A DNA stretch of 64,000 nucleotides from Alistipes_A hominis (GTDB lineage: Bacteria; Bacteroidota; Bacteroidia; Bacteroidales; Rikenellaceae), in the NCBI RefSeq assembly GCF_014288115.1, contig NZ_JACOOK010000002.1, positions 62,001-126,000 of the forward strand, read 5' to 3'. Position 1 is the stretch's first letter, and each line of letters opens with the position of its first letter. Shown in pieces: positions 1 through 9,169 of the stretch. Under the pieces are notes generated by a model. That model was not told the origin of the DNA and searched no databases. It saw nothing but the letters and a program-made list of their open reading frames with translations. The position numbers and the translations under genes are program-made.

Positions 1-119
1 TGATGCATACGATCTTCGACCATATCCTGAAACTGCCCGAAGTCTCGCAAACCGAAACGTTCATCTCGCTGATCGAATCGTTCGACCGGCAGGTGGAAAT
101 ACCCGATCTGGAGGAATAA
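1..119 (+). CDS. Lrp/AsnC-family transcriptional regulator, C-terminal end only
   Basis: The reading frame ending in TAA at 117-119 is open to the left edge and encodes about 38 residues ending in FISLIESFDRQVEIPDLEE. The TET-(L/F)IS-x-x-ESF pattern matches the last strand and tail of the Lrp/AsnC effector-binding (RAM) domain as I remember it from Bacteroidales members. Such proteins are dimeric or octameric regulators of amino-acid and other metabolism. The DNA-binding half lies outside the window, so no target can be proposed. The stop is five bases before the queD start, so the two genes are probably co-transcribed. Confidence 0.6.
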   Translation, partial: MHTIFDHILKLPEVSQTETFISLIESFDRQVEIPDLEE

Positions 120-123
120 CACG

Positions 124-576
124 ATGGCAGCAATTCGACTTACCAAGGAATTTTCGTTCGAAATGGCCCATACGCTGGCCGGATACGACGGTCCGTGCCG
201 CGAAATCCACGGCCATTCCTACAAGTTGTTCGTCACGGTAAAAGGCGAGCCGGTCGCCGACGCCGCCGAACCGAAATACGGCATGGTAATGGATTTCGGC
301 GAGTTGAAACGGATCGTGGGACGGCTGATCGTCGACCGGTACGACCATGCGCTGGTCATGCGGGCAACCGCCGATAACGGCGAACTGATCCGAACGCTGC
401 GCGGCAACTACGCGAAAATCGAAGTCGTCGACTACCAGCCGACCTGCGAAAACATGGTCGCCCGTTTCGCCGCCGCGATCGAAAAAGAGCTGCCGGCAGG
501 GGTCGAACTGTTTTCGATCCGCCTGCACGAAACGGCCACCTCGTTCGCCGAATGGTTCCGCTCGGACAACCGTTAA
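124..576 (+). CDS. queD: 6-carboxytetrahydropterin synthase (QueD / PTPS family)
   Basis: A 150-residue cytosolic enzyme of normal length for the family. QueD converts 7,8-dihydroneopterin triphosphate to 6-carboxytetrahydropterin on the way to preQ0 and queuosine. The zinc ligands are visible as H16, H29 and H31, with the catalytic cysteine at C25 in the motif C-x-x-x-H-G-H. The family's C-terminal glutamate sits in LHETATSFAEW. The start lies five bases after the upstream regulator. A GGAGG run at 109-113 lies inside that gene's last codons and may or may not act as a ribosome site. FolE, which makes the substrate precursor, is at the far end of the window. Confidence 0.93.
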   Translation: MAAIRLTKEFSFEMAHTLAGYDGPCREIHGHSYKLFVTVKGEPVADAAEPKYGMVMDFGELKRIVGRLIVDRYDHALVMRATADNGELIRTLRGNYAKIEVVDYQPTCENMVARFAAAIEKELPAGVELFSIRLHETATSFAEWFRSDNR

Positions 577-587
577 TTCCGACCGCC

Positions 588-1163
588 ATGCAGCAGCCCG
601 TCGTCTATCTTCAAAAAACGTTTTCGAAAGAGGAATTCCCTTTCGAAAACCTGTCAGGGGCCGAATTCGAACGATGCAGCTTTACGGAGTGCGATTTTTC
701 GTACGTAAACCTGTCGGGGGCGCTGTTCACCGGATGCGCTTTCCGGTTATGCCGTTTCGTGGTTCCCGACCTGAAACGAGTCCATCTGCAAAGCGCCGTT
801 TTCGAAGAGTGCCAATTGTCCGGCGCGGATTTCGGCCAGTGCGAAGCCCTGGGATTCTCGGTAGATTTCCGGCATTCGAAACTGGACAACTGTTCGTTCC
901 GCAAACGCAAAATGTCCGGAACGCCGTTTTCGAAAAGCGTCCTGAACGACTGCTTTTTCACCGAAAGCGACCTGACGGGCGCCTCGTTCGACGACTGCTC
1001 CTTGCCGGGAACCGTGTTCGATCGCTGCACGCTGAAAGGGGCGGACTTCCGCTCAGCATCGGAATTCGCGATCGACCCGGCGCAGAACAACCTGCGGAAA
1101 GCCAAATTTTCAACCTATAACCTGGCCGGACTGCTCTCCGGATACGGCATCGTAATCGAATGA
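588..1163 (+). CDS. pentapeptide-repeat protein
   Basis: A 191-residue protein built almost entirely of A(D/E/L)(L/F)xx-type five-residue repeats, for example LSGAEF-ERCSF-TECDF-SYVNL-SGALF, rich in Cys, Phe and Ser. Such repeats fold into a right-handed quadrilateral beta-helix. Size and Cys/Phe-rich faces resemble the Qnr/McbG group, some of which mimic DNA and protect gyrase, but most homologues have no known role. An in-frame ATG at 552 overlaps queD. I prefer the ATG at 588, because it lies just after the queD stop and begins the repeat-bearing part. Its place between queD and polA, on the same strand, suggests one transcript. No signal peptide is seen, so it is probably cytosolic. Confidence 0.85.
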   Translation: MQQPVVYLQKTFSKEEFPFENLSGAEFERCSFTECDFSYVNLSGALFTGCAFRLCRFVVPDLKRVHLQSAVFEECQLSGADFGQCEALGFSVDFRHSKLDNCSFRKRKMSGTPFSKSVLNDCFFTESDLTGASFDDCSLPGTVFDRCTLKGADFRSASEFAIDPAQNNLRKAKFSTYNLAGLLSGYGIVIE

Positions 1164-1185
1164 CGCCCGGCCCGCAAACGAAAAG

Positions 1186-4026
1186 ATGAAAAAACTATTC
1201 CTGATCGACGCTTACGCGCTGATATTCCGATTCTATTACGCATTCATTGGTCGTCCGATGCGGAACGCCGACGGCGTCAACACCTCGGCTGTTTTCGGCT
1301 TCGTCCGCTACATCAACGAGATCATTCGCCGCGAAAACCCGCACTACCTCGGCGTGGCGTTCGATCCGCCGGGCGGCAATTTCCGGCACGAACTGTTCGC
1401 CGACTACAAAGCCAACCGCGGCGAAACGCCGGAGGACATCATCGTCTCGGTTCCGTACATTAAGGAGTTCCTCGAAGCGATGCGAATCCCGGTGATCGAA
1501 GTCCCCGGATACGAAGCCGACGACGTGATCGGCACGCTGTCGCGCGAAGCGGCCGAAGCCGGATTCGAAGTGTTCATGGTCACACCGGACAAGGACTATG
1601 GCCAGTTGATCCGTCCGAACGTCTATATCTACAAACAACGCAAAGGCGGCAACGAAGGAGTCGAAATCATCGGCTGCGAACAGGTCTGCGAGCACTACGG
1701 CATCGACGACCCAAAACAAGTAATCGACATTCTCGCGCTGTGGGGCGATGCCTCGGACAACATCCCGGGCGTGCCGGGCATCGGCGAGAAGAGCGCCGTG
1801 AAGCTGATCTGCCAGTACGGTACGGTCGAGAACCTGCTCGACAATACCGAAAAACTCTCCGGCAAACAGCGGGAGAATATCGAACGATTGCGCGAACAAA
1901 TCCTGCTGGCCAAACGGCTGGCAACCATCGAACAGCACGTTCCGGTGGCTTTCGAACCCGAAAAAATGGTCATGGAATCGCCGGACGCCGACCGTCTGGC
2001 CGAGGTTTTCCAGGAACTGGGGTTTCGCTCGCTGCTGCAGGAAATGCGGCAAGGACATCCCGACGCCGGCATTCTGACGGACGGCAAACCCGCGCGGCCC
2101 AAATCCGGCGTTTCGCCTTCCGCACCCCAGACGACCGGGGCTCCGAACCTGTTCTCGGCGCTCGAACAAACGGCAGGCGGGAGTTCCGGACAGGCCGACC
2201 TGTTCGGCGCAAGCACCTACGAAACGATCGACACCGTCGCGCACACCTACCACATCGTCGAAACGCAGCAAGCGCTCGAAGCGCTGCGCGACCGGCTCGC
2301 CGCCGTCCGTGAATTCTGTTTCGACACCGAAACCACCGGCTTCGACGTATTCGGCGACCGGCTGGTCGGTATTTCGGTCGCCGTCGAACCGCACGAAGCC
2401 TGGTACATCCCGTGCAACCCGGAAAACACGAAAAGAATCATCGACACGCTACGCCCGGTTTTCGAAGACGAGCGAATCGCTAAAATCGGGCAGAACGTCA
2501 AATTCGACATCATGATGCTGCGCAGCGCCGGCACCGAGGTGCGCGGTATGCTTTACGACACGATGATTATCCACTACCTGCTGGACCCCGAATCCCGGCA
2601 CGGCATGGATCACCTCGCCCGCACGCTGCTGAACTATTCGCCGGTACCGATCGAAGAGTTGATCGGCAAAGGGGTCCGCCAGATCACGATGGACCGCGTG
2701 CCGATCGAAAAAGCGGCCGCTTACGCCGCCGAAGACGCCGACGTGACGCTGCGGCTGCAACTGCGCCTATGGCCGCAGTTGCAACAGGCCGGACTCGAAG
2801 AACTGTACCGGACGATCGAGGAACCGCTGATCCGCGTGCTGGCCGACATCGAGATGACCGGCGTAAAGATCGACGCCGAAGCGCTGGCGGCCTCGGGCCG
2901 CGAGCTCTCCGGACAACTTGTCGGACTCGAAGAACGCATCCGGGAACTGTGCGGCGATCCGTCGCTGAATGTCAACTCGGCCAAACAACTGGGCGAGGCG
3001 CTGTTCGCCCGGCTGAAGATCGACCCGAACCCGCGCAAGACCAAAACCAAACAATATCGCACCGACGAGGAGTACCTGCAGATGCTCTCCGACCGCCACC
3101 CGGTCGTCGGACTGATCCTCGAATACCGCGGCCTGCGCAAGCTGCTTTCGACCTACGTCGAAGCGCTGCCGCAACTGATCAATCCGCAGACCGGACGCAT
3201 CCACACCTCGTTCAACCAAGCCGTCACCGCAACCGGGCGGCTCAGTTCGACGAACCCGAACCTGCAAAACATCCCGGTGCGCGACGAACAGGGCCGCGAG
3301 ATCCGCAAGGCGTTCGTACCGTCGGACGACGAACACCTGCTGCTCTCGGCCGACTATTCGCAGGTCGAACTGCGGCTGATGGCGCACTTGAGCGGCGACG
3401 CGGTCATGATCGACGCCTTCGCGCACGATGCCGATATCCACACGGCGACCGCCGCGCGAATCTTCGGCGTCGCTCCGGCCGACGTAACGCGCGAACAGCG
3501 GCGGCAGGCCAAAACGGCCAACTTCGGCATCATTTACGGCATCTCCGCTTTCGGGCTCGCCCAACGGCTGCAAATTCCGCGCACCGAAGCGAAAGCGATC
3601 ATCGACGGATATTTCGCCACCTTCCCGGGCGTCAAAAAATACATGGAGGACGTGGTAAGCAAAGCCCGCGAAACCGGCTACGTCAGCACGCTGTTCGGAC
3701 GCAAGCGGATGCTGCCGGACATCCGTTCGGGCAATGCGGTCGTCCGCGGGCTGGCCGAGCGCAACGCGATCAACGCCCCGATCCAGGGCGGCGCGGCCGA
3801 CATCATGAAACTGGCGATGATCGCCGTACACCGCGAGTTGCGCGAACGCGGACTGCTGTCGCGCATCATCCTGCAGGTACACGACGAACTGGTCATCGAC
3901 CTGCTGAAAAGCGAAGAAGACGAAGTGCGCGAACTGGTCGTCCGTTGCATGGAGAACGCCGCGCGACTCAAAGTAGCGCTGATCGCCGACTGCGGTATCG
4001 GGAAGAACTGGGTCGAGGCCCATTGA
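1186..4026 (+). CDS. polA: DNA polymerase I
   Basis: A 946-residue DNA polymerase I with all three domains: an N-terminal 5'-3' exonuclease (about residues 1-290), a 3'-5' proofreading exonuclease and a family A polymerase. The proofreading site looks active, since the DxE motif is present as D380 and E382 in FCFDTETTGF. Polymerase motif A (LLSADYSQVELRL, D723), motif B (RRQAKTANFGIIYG) and motif C (LQVHDELVID, D900) are complete. It fills gaps and removes RNA primers in replication and excision repair. A low-complexity linker at about residues 300-345 joins the exonuclease domains. Twenty-two bases separate it from the pentapeptide gene. Confidence 0.98.
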   Translation: MKKLFLIDAYALIFRFYYAFIGRPMRNADGVNTSAVFGFVRYINEIIRRENPHYLGVAFDPPGGNFRHELFADYKANRGETPEDIIVSVPYIKEFLEAMRIPVIEVPGYEADDVIGTLSREAAEAGFEVFMVTPDKDYGQLIRPNVYIYKQRKGGNEGVEIIGCEQVCEHYGIDDPKQVIDILALWGDASDNIPGVPGIGEKSAVKLICQYGTVENLLDNTEKLSGKQRENIERLREQILLAKRLATIEQHVPVAFEPEKMVMESPDADRLAEVFQELGFRSLLQEMRQGHPDAGILTDGKPARPKSGVSPSAPQTTGAPNLFSALEQTAGGSSGQADLFGASTYETIDTVAHTYHIVETQQALEALRDRLAAVREFCFDTETTGFDVFGDRLVGISVAVEPHEAWYIPCNPENTKRIIDTLRPVFEDERIAKIGQNVKFDIMMLRSAGTEVRGMLYDTMIIHYLLDPESRHGMDHLARTLLNYSPVPIEELIGKGVRQITMDRVPIEKAAAYAAEDADVTLRLQLRLWPQLQQAGLEELYRTIEEPLIRVLADIEMTGVKIDAEALAASGRELSGQLVGLEERIRELCGDPSLNVNSAKQLGEALFARLKIDPNPRKTKTKQYRTDEEYLQMLSDRHPVVGLILEYRGLRKLLSTYVEALPQLINPQTGRIHTSFNQAVTATGRLSSTNPNLQNIPVRDEQGREIRKAFVPSDDEHLLLSADYSQVELRLMAHLSGDAVMIDAFAHDADIHTATAARIFGVAPADVTREQRRQAKTANFGIIYGISAFGLAQRLQIPRTEAKAIIDGYFATFPGVKKYMEDVVSKARETGYVSTLFGRKRMLPDIRSGNAVVRGLAERNAINAPIQGGAADIMKLAMIAVHRELRERGLLSRIILQVHDELVIDLLKSEEDEVRELVVRCMENAARLKVALIADCGIGKNWVEAH

Positions 4027-4076
4027 CTTCCCCTGAAAATCTGACGGACGACCGGGAAAACCGGACAAAACCGCCT

Positions 4077-4122
4077 GCAACGCAAACGGCCGGAGCGATA
4101 TCGCTCCGGCCGTTTGCGTTGC
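4077..4122. terminator. perfect 46-bp palindrome between convergent polA and rnr
   Basis: An uninterrupted inverted repeat centred at 4099.5, whose core is GCGATATCGC flanked by CCGGAGC/GCTCCGG arms. It lies between the stops of polA (+) and rnr (-), so it can form a long hairpin in either transcript and probably ends both. There is no clear U tract on either side. Confidence 0.7.
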
Positions 4123-4157
4123 GTTCCGTTTCGGGAACCGCGCGCCTTCCCGCGCCG

Positions 4158-6347
4158 TTATTCGACCCGAATCGCCTCTTTCGTATCGAAATCATACGAT
4201 GCCACGAGGTCGAAATCGAGCTGCTTGCGTTGCAGATCGGCCCGCGTCACGCGGATGCGCACTTCGTCGCCCAGGGTAAACGTCCGCTTGTGCTCGCGCC
4301 CGCGAACCGCGTAATTCTCCTCGTCGAACACGTAAAAATCGTCGGTCATGTCGCGCAGCGCGACCATCCCTTCGATCTTCGTATCCTCCAACTCGACGTA
4401 AATGCCCCACTCGGTAATGCCCGAAATATGGCCGTCGAACTCCTGATCGAGCTTGTCGAGCATGAATTCGACCATTTTGTACTTGATCGAGGCCCGTTCG
4501 GCATCGGCGGCACGCACCTCCATCGCCGACGAATGCTCGCACAGGCGTTCGTAATACTCCTTATCCTCGGACTTTCCGCCGGCCAGGTAGTGCGCGAGCA
4601 AACGGTGCACCATCATATCCGGATAACGACGGATCGGCGAAGTAAAATGCGTATAATAGTCGAACGCCAGCCCGTAGTGCCCGATATTGTCGGTCGAATA
4701 AGTCGCTTTGGCCATCGAACGGATCGCCAACGTCGAAATGATGTTCTCTTCCTTACGGCCGTGTATTTTCTTCATCAGCCGGTTGATCTCCTTCGCCACG
4801 GCCTTGTTTCCCTGCGCCTTCATCTGATAGCCGAACCGCGTTACGAAACTGCGGAACTGCGCCATTTTATCGGTGTTGGGCTTGTCGTGAATCCGGTATA
4901 CGAACGTGCGATCGCTGTTCTGCACTCCTTTGCGCTTGCGGCCTACGAATTCGGCCACCTTGCGATTGGCCAGCAACATGAACTCCTCGATCAGTTGGTT
5001 CGACTCTTTGATCTCCTTGAAATAAACGCGCAGCGGTTTGCCGTTCTCGTCCAGTTCGAACTTCGCCTCGTCGCGCTCGAAATTGATCGAACCGTTGCGG
5101 AAACGCTCGGCGCGCAACTTTTGAGCCAGGTCGTTCAGCAGCAGGATTTCGTCGAACAGATCGCCTCGTCCCGTTTCGATCACGTCCTGCGCTTCCTGAT
5201 AAGTGAACCGGCGGTCGGAATAAATCACCGTCCGCCCGAACCATTCCTGCTGCACTTCGGCTTCGGGGCTCAGCTCGAAAATCGCCGAAAAACACAGTTT
5301 TTCTTCGTTCGGGCGCAGCGAGCACAGTCCGTTCGACAACCGTTCGGGCAGCATCGGCACCGTTCGGTCAACCAGGTAGACCGACGTGGCGCGGGACTGT
5401 CCCTCGGCGTCGATCATATCGCCCGGATGCACGTAGTGCGTCACGTCGGCAATGTGTACGCCGACTTCGAAATTACCGTTCGGCAGGCGCCGGATCGAAA
5501 GCGCGTCGTCAAAATCCTTCGCATCGGCCGGGTCGATCGTAAAGGTCGTCACGCCGCGCATATCGCGCCGGCGGGCGATCTCCTTCGCATCGATCGTATC
5601 GGGAATCTTCTCGGCCTGCTGTTCGACCTCCTGCGGATAACTGTACGGCAGATCGAATTCGGCCAGAATCGCATGCATTTCGGTATTGTTGTTCCCCGGA
5701 GTGCCGAACACGTCGACGATCTCCCCTTCGGGACTCTTCATCGTATCGGGCCAGCCGACAATGTTGACCAGCACTTTCTGCCCCTGTTTCGCACCGTTCA
5801 GCGAACGTTCGGGAATAAAAATATCGTGCGCCATCTTACGGCTGTCGACATGCACGAAAGCGAAATTATCGGAACGTTCGACCACGCCGACGTACTTTTT
5901 CGGCGAGCGCTCGATCACTTCGACGACCTCCCCTTCGGGATTTCCGCCGCGCCCCTTACGCGTAATGGCCACCTTCACCCGGTCGCCGTGCAGCGCATGT
6001 CCGGCGCGCGACGCATTGACGTAAACATCCTTGTCCATCCCTTCGACGATCACGTAAAGCGCGCCCGAAGAGGTCATATCGACCGTTCCTTCGACCGTTT
6101 CGCGCTGCGAACCGCTGAGGCTGTATTTTCCCTCGGATACCTGACGGATCACTCCCTGCCTGAGAAAGTCGTGCACGATCGCGCGCACCTGATCTTTCTG
6201 CTCCCGGGTCGCGGCTCCGGCGGCCGCACTCAGACTTTTCACCGAATAACGTTTGTCCGGCAACGTGCGGAACAGCTCCATGATCAGCGTTGCGGGATCG
6301 GTGTACAGACCTTTTTCCTTGCCGGAGGTCTTTTTTCCTTTTGCCAT
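4158..6347 (-). CDS. rnr: ribonuclease R
   Basis: A 729-residue processive 3'-5' exoribonuclease of the RNB family, able to degrade structured RNA. The order is an N-terminal winged-helix region, cold-shock-like OB domains, the RNB catalytic domain with the Mg-binding motif DPADAKDFDDA, and a C-terminal S1 domain (GHISGITEWGIYVELED). A lysine-rich start (MAKGKK) follows. The start at 6347 is preferred over an upstream ATG at 6392. It begins the recognisable N-terminus, is preceded by an AAAGAGAG purine run, and the upstream ATG lies upstream of the predicted transcription start. Convergent with polA. Confidence 0.96.
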   Translation of the reverse strand: MAKGKKTSGKEKGLYTDPATLIMELFRTLPDKRYSVKSLSAAAGAATREQKDQVRAIVHDFLRQGVIRQVSEGKYSLSGSQRETVEGTVDMTSSGALYVIVEGMDKDVYVNASRAGHALHGDRVKVAITRKGRGGNPEGEVVEVIERSPKKYVGVVERSDNFAFVHVDSRKMAHDIFIPERSLNGAKQGQKVLVNIVGWPDTMKSPEGEIVDVFGTPGNNNTEMHAILAEFDLPYSYPQEVEQQAEKIPDTIDAKEIARRRDMRGVTTFTIDPADAKDFDDALSIRRLPNGNFEVGVHIADVTHYVHPGDMIDAEGQSRATSVYLVDRTVPMLPERLSNGLCSLRPNEEKLCFSAIFELSPEAEVQQEWFGRTVIYSDRRFTYQEAQDVIETGRGDLFDEILLLNDLAQKLRAERFRNGSINFERDEAKFELDENGKPLRVYFKEIKESNQLIEEFMLLANRKVAEFVGRKRKGVQNSDRTFVYRIHDKPNTDKMAQFRSFVTRFGYQMKAQGNKAVAKEINRLMKKIHGRKEENIISTLAIRSMAKATYSTDNIGHYGLAFDYYTHFTSPIRRYPDMMVHRLLAHYLAGGKSEDKEYYERLCEHSSAMEVRAADAERASIKYKMVEFMLDKLDQEFDGHISGITEWGIYVELEDTKIEGMVALRDMTDDFYVFDEENYAVRGREHKRTFTLGDEVRIRVTRADLQRKQLDFDLVASYDFDTKEAIRVE

Positions 6348-6368
6348 AATCTCTCTTTTAAACAGGTA

Positions 6369-6401
6369 CAAAGTTAGGCAAATAGTTCGCATTCTTCCAA
6401 A
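6369..6401 (-). promoter_or_regulatory. promoter of rnr
   Basis: On the minus strand the -7 box TAACTTTG (6376-6369) has TTTG at 6401-6398, 21 bp upstream. This matches the Bacteroidota TTTG-N19-21-TAnnTTTG pattern. The leader would be roughly 15-18 bases. Confidence 0.7.
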
Positions 6402-6432
6402 ACAGTCGGAAGAATTTGTACGAAACCGCGGA

Positions 6433-7812
6433 TCAGCGGATTTTCCCGTCCGTAAAGCGGTGCAGTCCGCGATCTTTCATCCACAGACCGAGGTAGCAGA
6501 ACGCCGCATGGTAGGCGACCCACTCCTCGCGCGACGGATAAAAGTCTTCCTGTCGCTGCTGGTAATACTGTCCCGTCGTATCGCGGGCCTGCATCCGCAA
6601 CATCTCCTGCGCCCGCACGTCCGCCCAGGCCGACGCCGGGACGTCGAAACCCTTGTCCCAGCCGAAAGCCATCGCCATCACGTCCATCATCAGAAAATTC
6701 GCCTGGCGGCCGTACCCCCAGTCGTTGCCTTCGGGGTAGTAAATCTGCGGAGTCGCCTCCCCTTTCTCGCCGCGCACGTACATCGTGCGACCGTCGCCGA
6801 CCGGGCGGAGCGCCAGCGTCCGGTACAGCAAATCGCCGTTGTAAACCGTCGTCCGCGGCATCCGCAGGCCCGCCAACCGCCAGATCCAAGCGTTGTACCC
6901 GTTGTGCATGAAAGCGGTCATGTAATCCGGATGCAGGATATTGTGGTTGACCACGATTCCGTAAGCATCCACATTGCTACCGCGCAGGATTTCGTTCAGT
7001 CTGAAACCATTGATCTTCCGTTTACTGCACAAATCCTGCGGTGCGGCGTAGGCCGAAAGCTGCAACTCGACCGACTTATCGTACCAACCCTTCCAATGCG
7101 GATGCTCCGGCATCATCGCGGCGGCGATCACCAGAATCGTCGAGTTCCACGAATTTTCCTCGGCCTTGCTGTCCCCCTTGAAGACCACTTTCCCGTTCGC
7201 ATCCCTGTAATACGGAACCTCGTAGTCGATCAGCCGGTCGGCCTCGTCGACGGCCATCCGGCGTACCAGCTCCCGATCCTGCGGCGTCAGGTCGTCCCAC
7301 AGCAGCCAACCCGCCGTAGCGGCGAAACTGGCCCACAGCGCGCTCTGCCACTCGTGTCCCCAGCCTTTGTCGCCGGCATTCACCCGATGCCGCGCCGCGA
7401 GCGAGGCAGTCATTCGCACCGCCTTGGCGACCGCTTCTGTTTCAGAAACGCCGGTAACCGCCGGATCGTACACCCCGAATTTCAACGACACGGCCAACGC
7501 GAGCGCTTCGCTGGCCACCGGACGGATATGATGTTCGCGGATCCCGCCGAAATCGAGGTATTCTCCCGACTGGGCTCCCAATTTTTTCACCTGGTCGTAC
7601 CACTTGTTCAGCGCATATTTGTTGCTGTTCAACAGAATCGTTCTCACGCGGTCTTCCAACCTCCCGCTTACCGGAGCCGGATCGAACCGGGCCCAGCGTA
7701 CCGGCGCTACCGCTTCCGGATCGTTCCCCGACGGACGGACGGTCCCGACAGCGCGGGAACACCCGCAAATGCAGGCGAAAACCAGTAAAAATCTCAGCGG
7801 ATCGTTTTTCAT
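6433..7812 (-). CDS. putative lipoprotein with helical-toroid-like enzyme domain, function unassigned
   Basis: A 459-residue exported protein. The N-terminus (MKNDPLRFLLVFACICGC) looks like a lipoprotein signal with the lipid cysteine at about C18. The rest is rich in regularly spaced helices with aromatic and Gly-His motifs (GWGHEWQSALWASFAATAGWL, AEENSWNSTILVIAA, WGYGRQANFLMMDVMAMAFGW). This style is typical of (alpha/alpha)6-barrel polysaccharide-active enzymes. I cannot assign a glycoside hydrolase or lyase family from sequence alone. It stands alone between rnr and hpf, and no SusC/SusD pair is near. A catalytic acid/base pair could not be singled out. A non-enzymatic role is possible. 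Confidence 0.6.
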   Translation of the reverse strand: MKNDPLRFLLVFACICGCSRAVGTVRPSGNDPEAVAPVRWARFDPAPVSGRLEDRVRTILLNSNKYALNKWYDQVKKLGAQSGEYLDFGGIREHHIRPVASEALALAVSLKFGVYDPAVTGVSETEAVAKAVRMTASLAARHRVNAGDKGWGHEWQSALWASFAATAGWLLWDDLTPQDRELVRRMAVDEADRLIDYEVPYYRDANGKVVFKGDSKAEENSWNSTILVIAAAMMPEHPHWKGWYDKSVELQLSAYAAPQDLCSKRKINGFRLNEILRGSNVDAYGIVVNHNILHPDYMTAFMHNGYNAWIWRLAGLRMPRTTVYNGDLLYRTLALRPVGDGRTMYVRGEKGEATPQIYYPEGNDWGYGRQANFLMMDVMAMAFGWDKGFDVPASAWADVRAQEMLRMQARDTTGQYYQQRQEDFYPSREEWVAYHAAFCYLGLWMKDRGLHRFTDGKIR

Positions 7813-7902
7813 AATATCGGATTCAAGTTAGTCTCATACGCGAGGCATCCGGCTTATGCAACCGTTTGCACAAAGATATGGATTTTACTGCAGAAACGAA
7901 AA

Positions 7903-7929
7903 CCGTCCCCCCGGAATCCGGAGGGACGG
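7903..7929 (-). terminator. terminator after hpf
   Basis: A 13-bp GC-rich stem with one mismatch and a very short loop, followed on the minus strand by GGTTTTCGTTTC. It lies about 20 bases past the hpf stop. Confidence 0.75.
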
Positions 7930-7950
7930 CCACGATATCGTCCGTTTTTT

Positions 7951-8244
7951 CTAACGGTGTTTCTCTTTATACTTATCGATCTGCTTTTTAATAGCGTCGA
8001 GACACTGATCGATCGCTTCTTCAAAAGTTTTGCAACGACGTTCGGCAACCAATTCGCTGCCGGCGACATCCATTTTTACGACGGCCACTTTATTGCCCAG
8101 TTCATCGTCTTTGTCGACTTTCAGGTTTACCTGCGCGGAGAGAACACCCTCAACAAACCGATCCATTTTGTCCATTTTGTGTTGAATGAAGTCGACGAGT
8201 CTCTGGTCGGCATCAAACTTTACGGATTGAATCTGCACTTTCAT
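7951..8244 (-). CDS. hpf: ribosome hibernation-promoting factor, short form
   Basis: A 97-residue basic protein of the HPF/YfiA (RaiA) family, with the beta-alpha-beta pattern MKVQIQSVKFDADQRLVDFI and a lysine-rich C-terminal helix (AIKKQIDKYKEKHR). It lacks the extra C-terminal dimerisation domain of long HPF. The family binds the 30S decoding site in stationary phase and blocks translation. The start overlaps the last 32 bases of the recombinase gene upstream, so it is probably translated from the same mRNA. It has the strongest Shine-Dalgarno sequence in the window (see the separate entry). Confidence 0.95.
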   Translation of the reverse strand: MKVQIQSVKFDADQRLVDFIQHKMDKMDRFVEGVLSAQVNLKVDKDDELGNKVAVVKMDVAGSELVAERRCKTFEEAIDQCLDAIKKQIDKYKEKHR

Positions 8245-9154
8245 AATTATCCTCCTTATCTTTTTTAGCCCTCGGATGGGCGTGATTATAGATCTCTTTG
8301 AGCTTCTCGATGCTGTTGTGCGTGTACACCTGCGTCGTTTCGAGACTGGCGTGTCCGAGCAGCTCTTGAATCACTCGGATATCGGCCCCGTGGTTCAGTA
8401 GGTGAGTGGCGAACGTATGCCTCAGCACATGCGGGCTGCTCTTGCCTTGTACGCCCGCTCCTTTCAGCACCTCATGCACCGCATTGTACACTTCACTGCG
8501 CCCGATCGGCTTTCCTTGTTGCGTTAAAATTAAGAAATTATTTCCGTTTTTACAAATATTTTGCGCTTCGATCAGCTCCCGATAATGCCGTACCCGCGCG
8601 GCTACCGGCTCGATCACCGGGACGATCCGCTCCTTATCTCCTTTGCCCCTCACCTTCAACGTCCGGTATCCGTCCGAGAAATCTTCCGTCCGTATACCGG
8701 TCAGTTCTGCAAGACGGATGCCAGTCGCGTAAAACAACAGCACCACGACGGCGTCCCGTTCCGTAGAAAAATCGTCGGATGGTTGCATCAGCGATGCGAC
8801 GATGCGCTGCATCCGGCTTTCTTCGACGAACGACGGCAGTCGCTGCGGCGTTTTCAGCGCCGTGATATGCGCGAAAAGATCCGATTCAACGATCCGTTGC
8901 TTGCGAAGGTAGCGAAAATAGGCCTTTACCGACGAGATTTTCCGGTTGATGCTCCGTGCCGCCATTTTTTCCGTGCCGCCGAGCGAGACGATCCAAGCCC
9001 GCAGATCGTCGGCCGTCACCCGCGCCGGGTCGAACGGTTCCGCCCCGTCCCGCGTACAGAACCGAGCGAAGCGGCGGATGTCGTCTCCATAGGCTTTCAC
9101 GGTCAGTTCCGAATAACGCCTTTCGGCGCGCAGGTATGTCAGGAATTCGTCCAT
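8213..9154 (-). CDS. tyrosine site-specific recombinase (XerC/XerD type)
   Basis: A 313-residue integrase-fold recombinase with an N-terminal SAM-like core-binding domain (about 1-90) and a C-terminal catalytic domain. The active-site set is complete: R147 (ATGIRLAEL), K171 (VRGKGDKERI), H242 and R245 (PHVLRHTFATH), H268 (LLGHASLETTQ) and the nucleophile Y277. Length and motifs fit the housekeeping Xer enzymes that resolve chromosome dimers at dif. The setting between rpsU and hpf is the usual place of this gene in Bacteroidales. Whether it is the XerC or XerD partner cannot be told from this window. No att or dif-like site was identified here. Confidence 0.93.
   Translation of the reverse strand: MDEFLTYLRAERRYSELTVKAYGDDIRRFARFCTRDGAEPFDPARVTADDLRAWIVSLGGTEKMAARSINRKISSVKAYFRYLRKQRIVESDLFAHITALKTPQRLPSFVEESRMQRIVASLMQPSDDFSTERDAVVVLLFYATGIRLAELTGIRTEDFSDGYRTLKVRGKGDKERIVPVIEPVAARVRHYRELIEAQNICKNGNNFLILTQQGKPIGRSEVYNAVHEVLKGAGVQGKSSPHVLRHTFATHLLNHGADIRVIQELLGHASLETTQVYTHNSIEKLKEIYNHAHPRAKKDKEDNYESADSIRKV
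8251..8257 (-). promoter_or_regulatory. unusually strong ribosome binding site of hpf
   Basis: On the minus strand AAGGAGG stands seven bases before the hpf ATG (next seven bases ATAATTA, of which the last is the A of ATG), a full match to the anti-Shine-Dalgarno core at good spacing. Most other starts in the window have no such match. Confidence 0.8.
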
Positions 9155-9169
9155 TGCCGTAAAGGTAAA

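Noticed and set aside
2769..6377. A 1202-residue plus-strand frame across polA and rnr
   Set aside because: Shadow of polA in another frame and of rnr on the other strand. Arg/Ala/Pro-rich with no domain. High GC removes stops.
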